Shown in pieces: positions 5,820 to 11,454 of a DNA stretch of 11,454 nt; the first letter of the stretch is position 1; each line of letters opens with the position of its first letter. Under the pieces are notes generated by a model. It did no database searches. It was not told where the DNA came from and saw nothing but the letters and a program-made list of their open reading frames with translations. The stretch is from contig JANXYT010000197.1 of the NCBI GenBank assembly GCA_025355915.1, positions 1-11,454 of the forward strand, in the 5' to 3' direction. The translations under genes and the position numbers were made by a program. The DNA comes from Holophagaceae bacterium. GTDB lineage: Bacteria > Acidobacteriota > Holophagae > Holophagales > Holophagaceae.

Positions 5820-6548
5820 CTAGTAGACGGCGTCTGCACCCCCGTCGATTGGAATCACGGTCCCGGTCGTCCACGCGCTCTCATCTCCCAACAGATGGGC
5901 GGCGAGGGCGGCCACTTCGGCCTCAGTCCCCAACCGCTTCAACGGATTCGTCCCTGACAACCGAGCCAGATCCCCGACTGGATCGGGGCTGGCGGCTAGG
6001 CGGGTTTCCACCATGGAGGTGAATACAGGCCCCGGGGCGATGGCATTGCAGCGGATCCGCCGGGGCGCCCACTCCAGGGCCAGCACCCGGGCCAGCATGT
6101 GGACGCCCGCCTTGGCCACGCTGTAGGCCGCGCTATCCGGGATGGCACGAAGGCTGATGTTGGAGCCCACCAGCACCACGGAGGACCCTTCTTTCAGCTT
6201 CGATCCCAGGTGGTGCGCCAGAAGCCAGGGTCCGCGCAGGTTGGCCGCGATCACCGCGTCGAAATCGGACGTGGGTGTGGCCGCGACCGAACCCGTCCTG
6301 AGTTCACCGGCGGCGAGGAACATGCCGTCCATTGGCGCGCAGACGCGGGCGAAGGCCATCACAGCCGCTTCGTCCGTGTGGTCCAAAGGGACGCATTCCG
6401 CATCCGGCAGCGTCTCCTGCAGTGCCCACAGACGCCGTCCCACCAGCACCAGGTCGGCCCCGCGATCCCGGAACATCCGCGCCGCGGTGCGGCCAATGCC
6501 GCTGCCGGCCCCGGTCACGAGAATTCGCTTGCCCTGGAGGCCGCTCAC
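5820..6548 (-). CDS. Short-chain dehydrogenase/reductase (SDR), classical type
   Basis: The 242-residue Rossmann-fold oxidoreductase has the full classical SDR set: the cofactor loop TGAGSGIG (12-19), Asp56 in the adenine-contact position, LAAG (78-81) in place of the common NNAG, Asn103, Ser129, Tyr142 and Lys146 (YSVAK). PGPVFTSM follows, and the C-terminal end GTVIPIDGGADAVY is typical. VGRR at 36-39, with arginines after strand 2, suggests NADP(H) preference, which is inference. The length is normal (about 250). Substrate cannot be named from sequence; the family includes 3-oxoacyl-ACP reductases and many alcohol dehydrogenases. The start overlaps the end of the DUF502 gene by 4 bp, making it the last gene of the leftward cluster. 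Confidence 0.9.
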   Translation of the reverse strand: MSGLQGKRILVTGAGSGIGRTAARMFRDRGADLVLVGRRLWALQETLPDAECVPLDHTDEAAVMAFARVCAPMDGMFLAAGELRTGSVAATPTSDFDAVIAANLRGPWLLAHHLGSKLKEGSSVVLVGSNISLRAIPDSAAYSVAKAGVHMLARVLALEWAPRRIRCNAIAPGPVFTSMVETRLAASPDPVGDLARLSGTNPLKRLGTEAEVAALAAHLLGDESAWTTGTVIPIDGGADAVY

Positions 6549-7183
6549 GGCGGTTCCGGCATTCGGAAGGTGCCCGTGCCCGTGCGAGCCGGCGCCACCA
6601 CACCGCCGCTGACGGCCCAGGTCAGGGCCTGGTTCGCGCTGAGGTCCACCGGCCTCACCCGCGAAGCCTCGATCATGACGACATAGCCCGAGGTCGGATT
6701 GGGCGAGGTCGGCACATAGACGGCGATCATGGTTTCACCTTGGGGAATCGCCCAGGAACAATCCCTGCTGGCCACGAAGCCCAGGGTATAAGACCCCGGG
6801 TACGGCCACTCCACGAGCACCACTTCCTTGAAGCTGCCTCCCTGCCCCGATTGGATGGCCCCCACGAGCTGGCGGGTCGCGCCGTAGATGGTCTTCACCA
6901 CGGGGATATGCATCATCAGCTCATCCAGCCAGGCCAGCACCTGGCGGCCGATGAAGTTGCCCACCAGCGAACCCACCAGCAGAAGCAGCAGAAGCGTGCC
7001 CAGAGCCGAGAACAGGGCCAGCCCCCAGGTGGGTGGATCCGGCACATGAACCTGATGAGCCGCCCAGGTCAGTGGTCCCCGGAAGATCCCCACCAGGGTG
7101 GTGAAGATGCCCTTGAGGATCCAAAGCGTCACCACCATGGGAAACAGAGTAAAAATGCCTGCGAGGAGATACTTGCGGATCAT
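6545..7183 (-). CDS. DUF502 family membrane protein
   Basis: The 212-residue protein has two hydrophobic segments, at about 5-32 and 53-79, then a soluble domain. The DUF502 landmarks are present: IPVVKTIYGATRQL (93-106) and PTSPNPTSG (158-166). The family is widespread in Gram-negative bacteria and also occurs in plants; its biochemical role is not established, though it is often treated as an envelope or membrane-trafficking protein. It overlaps pgsA upstream and the SDR gene downstream by 4 bp each, so all three are likely translated together. The link with phospholipid synthesis is suggestive, not proof of function. The last 15 or so residues are proline- and glycine-rich and probably disordered. 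Confidence 0.9.
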   Translation of the reverse strand: MIRKYLLAGIFTLFPMVVTLWILKGIFTTLVGIFRGPLTWAAHQVHVPDPPTWGLALFSALGTLLLLLLVGSLVGNFIGRQVLAWLDELMMHIPVVKTIYGATRQLVGAIQSGQGGSFKEVVLVEWPYPGSYTLGFVASRDCSWAIPQGETMIAVYVPTSPNPTSGYVVMIEASRVRPVDLSANQALTWAVSGGVVAPARTGTGTFRMPEPP

Positions 7184-7827
7184 TCAGAATCCTCGGGTCC
7201 GGTCAGGTGGCTATTTTCGTCCATGATGCGGGGTCCCACCACCTTCCAGAACCCATGGAAGTAGGAAATGGCGCTCCAGATGGCCAGGATCACAGCCCCC
7301 CAGAGCAGCAGGACACCCATGCCCCAGAAGAAGCTATAGGGCCGGTTCAGCTGGATGAAGAAGTGGAAGATCTCCCGGTGGGTCCAGTCGTACAGCCAGT
7401 AATCAAGGCGCGGGCCCAGGATGAGGCAGGAGATGGCCGCCACCTGGAAGCCCATCTTCCACTTCCCGACGGTACCGGCCGGAATGGTGAGCCCCTCCTC
7501 GCTGGCGATGCCCCTGAGCCCCGTGACCGCAAACTCCCGCGCCAGGATGATGAAGGTCATCCAGGCGGGGGCCAGGTTCAGGTCCACCAGCGAAATCAGC
7601 GCGCCCGCCACCAGCAGCTTGTCCGCCAGAGGATCCAGCAGCTTGCCGAGCGTCGTCACCTGTTTCCAGCGGCGGGCCAGGTAGCCATCCAGCGCGTCCG
7701 TGATGGAGGCCACCCAGAACACCACCACCCCGATCACTTCGTGGTTCGTCACCTTGGTCATGAGGATGACCACGAGGACCGGCACGATGAGGATCCGGGC
7801 GAGCGAAAGCATATTCGGCAGGTTCAT
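7180..7827 (-). CDS. pgsA: CDP-diacylglycerol--glycerol-3-phosphate 3-phosphatidyltransferase
   Basis: The enzyme joins CDP-diacylglycerol and sn-glycerol 3-phosphate to give phosphatidylglycerol phosphate, the committed step to phosphatidylglycerol and cardiolipin, in the inner membrane. The CDP-alcohol phosphatidyltransferase motif is complete: Asp44, Asp47-Gly48, Ala51-Arg52, Gly61, Asp65, Asp69. The N-terminal NLPNMLSLARI is typical of PgsA. At 215 residues it is slightly longer than the usual 180-200, with an extra loop (about 140-165) before the last helices and a charged tail. The start at 7827 has GGAG about 14 bases upstream, rather far, but no better start exists. It lies 37 bp after the YedF-like gene and overlaps the DUF502 gene by 4 bp. 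Related phosphatidylserine synthases are the alternative, but the N-terminus favours PgsA. Confidence 0.93.
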   Translation of the reverse strand: MNLPNMLSLARILIVPVLVVILMTKVTNHEVIGVVVFWVASITDALDGYLARRWKQVTTLGKLLDPLADKLLVAGALISLVDLNLAPAWMTFIILAREFAVTGLRGIASEEGLTIPAGTVGKWKMGFQVAAISCLILGPRLDYWLYDWTHREIFHFFIQLNRPYSFFWGMGVLLLWGAVILAIWSAISYFHGFWKVVGPRIMDENSHLTGPEDSE

Positions 7828-7864
7828 GGGCGGACGGTTGGCTCCTGCTCCAGCCTACCGCCAT

Positions 7865-8431
7865 TTACAGAACAGTTACGCCGCCGCGCGCCAGGAGCTT
7901 CTGCCAGCCATCGTCCGAAACCAGATCGAAGGCCGTGGTTTCCTGGCCACCGTGGACCAGGCTCGCCGCCGAAAGGTGGATGGGAATGCCCCTTCCCCGC
8001 AGGCCTTCCAGGATGGCCACGGCGCCGGGATCCTCCAGCAACTCCACGGCCTGATGCGCCAGGCACAACCAGGGTGTTCCGGGTTCAAGGTGCGACAAGG
8101 TCTCTAGCAACAACCGTCGGCCCAGGGCCCGGTCCCCCGGGGCGAACGCGCTTCGCAGCACCAGCACGGGGCGGATGGTGGGCGCGGCTGGCGAGACCAA
8201 TGGAACGGGACGAGCCGCCTGCGCCACCTGCAGTTCCCACTGACCACCCTGGCGGATCAGCCGGGCGGTGCGGCCCTGCTTCTCGAGAAAGCCCGCCACA
8301 TTCACCCGCAGCAGATCATCCTCGCCTCGGATGCGCATGGCTTCGCCCGGATGGTCGCCCAGCAGGCCCCGCAGTTCCAGCAGGGCCTGGAAGACCGTGA
8401 CATCGAGCAGTTCGAGGGTGAGGATATCCAT
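7865..8431 (-). CDS. YedF-like two-domain protein (TusA-like plus DsrE-like) lacking the usual cysteines
   Basis: The 188-residue protein appears to have two domains. Residues 1-70 follow the TusA/SirA pattern: LELLD, a helix, LLRVNVAGFLEKQG, then a final strand. Residues 88-188 follow a DsrE/DsrF-like pattern: PVLVLRSAFAPGDRALGRRL, a strand PWLCLAHQAVELLED, GLRGRGIPIHLSAASL, and a closing GGVTVL. That arrangement is the one seen in YedF proteins of sulfur and selenium metabolism. The TusA CPxP motif is absent (TVFQ at 12-15), and the CGTC-like site of the second domain reads LSAAS (153-157). Cys123 is the only cysteine. Sulfur transfer by the known chemistry is therefore unlikely. The domain assignment is inferred from pattern and is moderate. 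It heads the leftward cluster with pgsA 37 bp downstream, and its start is 17 bp from the divergent queG start. Confidence 0.62.
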   Translation of the reverse strand: MDILTLELLDVTVFQALLELRGLLGDHPGEAMRIRGEDDLLRVNVAGFLEKQGRTARLIRQGGQWELQVAQAARPVPLVSPAAPTIRPVLVLRSAFAPGDRALGRRLLLETLSHLEPGTPWLCLAHQAVELLEDPGAVAILEGLRGRGIPIHLSAASLVHGGQETTAFDLVSDDGWQKLLARGGVTVL

Positions 8432-8448
8432 GGGGAGGTGGCCTTCGA
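8432..8448. promoter_or_regulatory. 17-bp gap between divergent start codons, carrying the queG ribosome site
   Basis: The YedF-like gene starts at 8431 leftward and queG at 8449 rightward. GGAGG (8434-8438) is the queG ribosome site, ten bases from its ATG. There is no room for either promoter, so each must lie inside the opposite coding sequence or further away. The YedF-like gene has only GAAGG about 12 bases from its ATG. Confidence 0.55.
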
Positions 8449-9393
8449 ATGCCAGTTGAACACCTGGATCCGCTGGCGTTCAAGACCTGGCTTCGCTCCC
8501 AGGCCCGCGCCGCAGGCTTTGGCCTGGTCGGGTTCGCCCCGTGCGATCCCTTCACGGCAGAGAAAGACCGGCTCCAGACTTGGTTCCAGGAGGGCCGGGG
8601 CGCCCTGCTGCCCTATCTCGATCCCGCGATCCTTCTGGATCCCAGGGCCCTCTGGCCCCAAGCCCGCACGGCCCTCGTGGGGTTCTTCCCCTATGCCCGG
8701 CCCGAGGCGGTGCCCGGCGCAGCTCCGGGCAGCCTCAAGCTGAGCCGCTACCTCTGGGGGCCGGACTACCACATGATCCTGAAGCCGCGCCTGACCCGCT
8801 TGCTGGAGGCGGCCCAGGCCCGCTGGCCGGGACTGGAGGGCCGGGTCTGTGTGGACACGGCCCCCCTGCTGGAGCGCCAGTTGGCGGCCAGGGCGGGACT
8901 GGGCTGGCAGGGCAAGCACACCCTGTTGATCGTGGGGAAGGACGGTTCCTGGGGCTTCCTGGGCATCCTGTTGTTATCAGTGGACCTGTCGCCAGATGAT
9001 CCCTTGGAAACCGAACACTGCGGAAGCTGCACCGCCTGCCTGGAGGCCTGTCCCTCCGGGGCCCTCGAGCCCTTCCGCCTCGACCCGGCCCGCTGCCTCA
9101 CCACCTACACCATCGAGACGGAAACGGAACCGCCGCCCGACATCGCCGCCGCCCTGGCCACCAGCCGCTGGGCCGCGGGCTGCGACGCCTGCCAGGAGGC
9201 CTGCCCCTGGAACCGGGCTCCCATCTGGGGCGATCCGGCCCTTTGGGGTGGGCCCAGCGCCCTCCATACCCGTGCTGTGGCTGATCTACCCCGGGGTGCC
9301 GCCCAGTGGCGGAAGCTCACCCGAAGGACTGCTCTGCGGCGCGTTCGGGACCGCCATTGGCGGGCCACCCTGGCCCGGATCCTGGGCCCCTGA
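8449..9393 (+). CDS. queG: Epoxyqueuosine reductase
   Basis: QueG makes the last step of queuosine formation, reducing epoxyqueuosine to queuosine at the wobble position of GUN-anticodon tRNAs, using cobalamin and two [4Fe-4S] clusters in the cytoplasm. Visible landmarks are SRYLWGPDYH (99-108), the proposed catalytic acid Asp136 in VDTAPLLER, and GWQGKHTLLI (152-161). The cluster cysteines are C191, C194, C197, C201 (CGSCTACLEACP), C216, C245, C248 and C252, which match the eight ligands of known QueG. At 314 residues it is shorter than the E. coli or Bacillus proteins (about 380) because the C-terminal HEAT-like repeat domain is missing. GGAGG at 8434-8438 supports the start. The next gene, speA, follows 86 bp later. 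Confidence 0.95.
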   Translation: MPVEHLDPLAFKTWLRSQARAAGFGLVGFAPCDPFTAEKDRLQTWFQEGRGALLPYLDPAILLDPRALWPQARTALVGFFPYARPEAVPGAAPGSLKLSRYLWGPDYHMILKPRLTRLLEAAQARWPGLEGRVCVDTAPLLERQLAARAGLGWQGKHTLLIVGKDGSWGFLGILLLSVDLSPDDPLETEHCGSCTACLEACPSGALEPFRLDPARCLTTYTIETETEPPPDIAAALATSRWAAGCDACQEACPWNRAPIWGDPALWGGPSALHTRAVADLPRGAAQWRKLTRRTALRRVRDRHWRATLARILGP

Positions 9394-9400
9394 TATTTTC
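9372..9400 (+). terminator. Possible weak terminator at the end of queG
   Basis: GGCCC (9372-9376) pairs with GGGCC (9384-9388) around a seven-base loop at the very end of queG, followed by CCTGATATTTTC. The T tract is interrupted and the stem short, so termination is probably partial. Confidence 0.25.
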
Positions 9401-9401
9401 A

Positions 9402-9431
9402 TTGGAAGTATTGGTGTTTTTTCCATATAAA
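9402..9431 (+). promoter_or_regulatory. Candidate sigma-70-type promoter for speA
   Basis: TTGGAA (9402-9407) and TATAAA (9426-9431) are separated by 18 bases in a short AT-rich island between queG and speA. The start of transcription would fall near 9438, leaving a leader of about 40 bases before the GAGGAGG ribosome site. ATTGG occurs twice here (9401-9405 and 9410-9414). No experimental support can be read from sequence. Confidence 0.5.
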
Positions 9432-9479
9432 CAAACTTCCGGCCAAAGGTGGCCGCCCCGGTTTGAGGAGGCCTCTCGG

Positions 9480-11375
9480 ATGCCCATGAAGCACTGGACC
9501 GTCCAGGACGCCGCGAGCCTGTACGGCGTTCGCGAGTGGGGCAATGGCTACTTCGGCATCAACGCCAAGGGCCATCTGGAGATCACCCCCACCAACGATG
9601 AGTCACTCAGCTGCGACGTCTACGAGATCATCCAGCACCTGAAGAAGAAGGGCATCCGGACCCCTGTGAATCTACGCTTCCCGCAGGTGCTGGCCCACCG
9701 GGTGGTCGAGGTCAACGAGGCCTTCCGCCACGCCATCGCTGAGTTCGGCTACGAAGGCGGCTATCAGGGCGTCTACCCCGTGAAGACCAACCAGACCAAG
9801 GAAGTGGTCGAGGAGATCATCCGGGCCGGTAACAAGTACCACTACGGGCTGGAGGCCGGTTCCAAACCCGAAATGATGATCGCCCTCAGCCTGGACCTGC
9901 ACCCCGAGGCCCTGGTGCTCTGCAATGGCTACAAGGACGAAGCCTTCATCCGCATGGCCCTGCTGGCCCGCAAGGCCGGGCGCAAAGTGGTCATTACCGT
10001 CGAAAAGATGACCGAGCTCCCCCTGATCCTGAAGGTGGCCAAGGAACTCAAGGTCGAGCCCCTCATCGGGCTGCGGGCCAAGCTCAACGCCCAGGGGTCC
10101 GGCAAGTGGGAGACCAGCGCGGGGGACCACGCCAAGTTCGGCCTCACGACCCGCGAGATCCTGGATGCCGTTGAAGTGCTCGAGAAGCGGGACCTTTTGG
10201 ACAGCATCATCGAGCTCCACTTCCACATCGGCAGCCAGATCACGGATATCCGCAAGATCAAGTCAGCCATGAAAGAAGCCACCCGCATCTACGCCAAGCT
10301 GCGGAAGATGGGCGTGCCCATCCGCTACCTCAACGTGGGCGGCGGCCTCGGTGTGGACTACGACGGCAGCAGGACCACCTTCAGCAGCTCCATGAACTAC
10401 ACCATCGCGGAATACGCCGCCGACGTGGTCTACACCACCAAGGACATCTGCACCCAGGAGCAGGTGCCCATGCCGGACCTGATCAGCGAATCGGGGCGCG
10501 CCATCGTGGCCTACCACGAGGTGGTGGTGGTCGACATCATCGGCCTCATCGATACCACCCACACCAAGTACACCGTGACCCTCACCGGCAATGAGCCCCA
10601 GATCCTCAAGGAGTTGGCCTACACCCGCGACAACATCTCCGTGAAGAACTTCGCCGAGATGTACCACGATGCCATCACCCAGAAGGACGAACTGCTCACG
10701 CTCTTCAACCTGGGCTACCTGGGCCTGGAGGACCGCAGCAAGGGCGAGACGCTGTTCTGGGAAGTCTGCCGCAAGCTATCCCGCATCCTGTCCAGCAAGA
10801 CCCTGAAGTACATCCCCGAGGAGTTCCAGGATCTCAACAAGAGCCTGGCTGACAAGCTCATCGCCAACTTCAGCATCTTCCAGTCCATGCCCGACCACTG
10901 GGCCATCGAGCAGCTCTTCCCCGTCATGCCCATCCACCGCCTCAAGGAAAAGCCGGGACTGTCAGCCACCCTCTGCGACATTACTTGCGACAGCGACGGC
11001 AAGATGGAGAAGTTCATCGACTTGAAGGACGTGCGCGACGAGATCCCCTTCCACGAACCCCGCAGCGGCGAAGCCTACTATGTGGCCTTCTTCCTCACGG
11101 GCGCCTACCAGGACATCCTGGGCATGCGGCACAACCTCTTCGGCGCACCCAACGAGGCGCACATCATGGTCCACGAGGACGACACCTTCAAGGTGCAGCA
11201 CATCGTGAAGGGCGACACCGTGGATCACGTGCTCCGCAGTGTCCACTACGACCCCGACGTGCTGATCCAGGGCCCCCAGACCAAACGCAAGGCCAGCGCC
11301 AAGAACGACGCCGCCGAGGCCCTGCGCGCCCTCCTCACCGAAGAGCGGGAGCTGCACACCTACCTCGAAATCTGA
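9480..11375 (+). CDS. speA: Biosynthetic arginine decarboxylase
   Basis: SpeA converts arginine to agmatine and CO2, the entry to putrescine and spermidine by the agmatine route, using pyridoxal phosphate. The protein has 631 residues, as is usual (E. coli 658). It has the fold III PLP lysine Lys102 in VYPVKTNQ, GLEAGSKPE (123-131), HFHIGSQITD, the glycine loop LNVGGGLGVDYDGS, the phosphate-contact SESGRA, and the catalytic cysteine region LCDITCDSDGK near residues 500-510. The frame is open upstream into queG, but GAGGAGG (9465-9471), eight bases before the ATG at 9480, fixes the start; a second ATG two codons later is possible. No agmatinase or agmatine deiminase gene is in view. Its stop is one base from that of the convergent gene. 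Confidence 0.96.
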   Translation: MPMKHWTVQDAASLYGVREWGNGYFGINAKGHLEITPTNDESLSCDVYEIIQHLKKKGIRTPVNLRFPQVLAHRVVEVNEAFRHAIAEFGYEGGYQGVYPVKTNQTKEVVEEIIRAGNKYHYGLEAGSKPEMMIALSLDLHPEALVLCNGYKDEAFIRMALLARKAGRKVVITVEKMTELPLILKVAKELKVEPLIGLRAKLNAQGSGKWETSAGDHAKFGLTTREILDAVEVLEKRDLLDSIIELHFHIGSQITDIRKIKSAMKEATRIYAKLRKMGVPIRYLNVGGGLGVDYDGSRTTFSSSMNYTIAEYAADVVYTTKDICTQEQVPMPDLISESGRAIVAYHEVVVVDIIGLIDTTHTKYTVTLTGNEPQILKELAYTRDNISVKNFAEMYHDAITQKDELLTLFNLGYLGLEDRSKGETLFWEVCRKLSRILSSKTLKYIPEEFQDLNKSLADKLIANFSIFQSMPDHWAIEQLFPVMPIHRLKEKPGLSATLCDITCDSDGKMEKFIDLKDVRDEIPFHEPRSGEAYYVAFFLTGAYQDILGMRHNLFGAPNEAHIMVHEDDTFKVQHIVKGDTVDHVLRSVHYDPDVLIQGPQTKRKASAKNDAAEALRALLTEERELHTYLEI

Positions 11376-11376
11376 T

Positions 11377-11454
11377 TCAGGAAGGCCAGATCGCCTCGGG
11401 CTTCTGCTTCCAGAGCCAGATGATGTAGTCCACATTCTTGGCCTTGGCTCCCAG
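11377..11454 (-). CDS. C-terminal end of an unidentified convergent gene
   Basis: The minus strand has 25 sense codons and a TGA stop at 11377-11379, continuing beyond the window. The peptide ends KNVDYIIWLWKQKPEAIWPS, a protein-like, tryptophan-rich tail with codon use like the neighbours. Only one base separates this stop from the speA stop. The family cannot be told from so little. A frame in another register on the same strand overlaps speA and looks like a shadow, which supports this shorter reading. Confidence 0.6.
   Translation of the reverse strand: MGAKAKNVDYIIWLWKQKPEAIWPS

Noticed and set aside
9306..9479. 58-codon N-terminal extension of the arginine decarboxylase frame into queG.
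   Set aside because: The extension lies over the end of queG and the promoter-like island, is not SpeA-like, and a strong ribosome site precedes the ATG at 9480.
10962..11435. Leftward 157-codon frame overlapping the end of speA.
   Set aside because: It is antisense to conserved SpeA sequence and has the valine- and glycine-rich look of a shadow frame.

Overview
The window is GC-rich bacterial chromosome. The genes are densely packed, overlap by 4 bp in places and mostly have GGAG-type ribosome sites. The core genes (queuosine biosynthesis, phosphatidylglycerol synthesis, arginine decarboxylase, a DUF502 membrane protein) suit a Gram-negative environmental bacterium. My impression is Acidobacteriota of the Holophaga/Geothrix type, but nothing in the window proves it.

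Left end (1-2866), accessory. A leftward operon encodes an AbiE-type type IV toxin-antitoxin pair: an AbiEi antitoxin/repressor and an AbiEii nucleotidyltransferase toxin, overlapping by 4 bp. Seventeen bases after the toxin stop comes a third gene, cut by the window edge, whose protein looks like a PD-(D/E)XK nuclease. Upstream lies an AT-rich control region with two interleaved perfect 8-bp inverted repeats, a good candidate for the AbiEi operator. About 550 bp without a confident gene then lead to a terminator and a tRNA-Arg(ACG) gene. The tRNA points left, so the defence operon sits on its 3' side, where integrated islands usually lie.

Centre-left (2964-5783). A short FAD-dependent glycerol-3-phosphate dehydrogenase homologue (leftward) and an MFS transporter (rightward) are divergent. 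The gap between them holds a 266-bp MITE-like element with a 19-bp perfect terminal inverted repeat, a second nested 16-bp inverted repeat, a row of four triloop hairpins and a probable TAA target duplication.

Centre-right (5820-8431). A leftward cluster runs from a cysteine-poor YedF-like protein through PgsA and a DUF502 membrane protein to a short-chain dehydrogenase. The last three genes overlap by 4 bp each and are probably translationally coupled.

Right end (8449-11454). QueG (epoxyqueuosine reductase) starts only 17 bp from the divergent YedF-like gene. SpeA (biosynthetic arginine decarboxylase) follows with its own plausible promoter. One base after the speA stop is the C-terminal end of a convergent, unidentified gene.

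The two parts most likely to be new are the three-gene AbiE/nuclease module and the structured mobile repeat.
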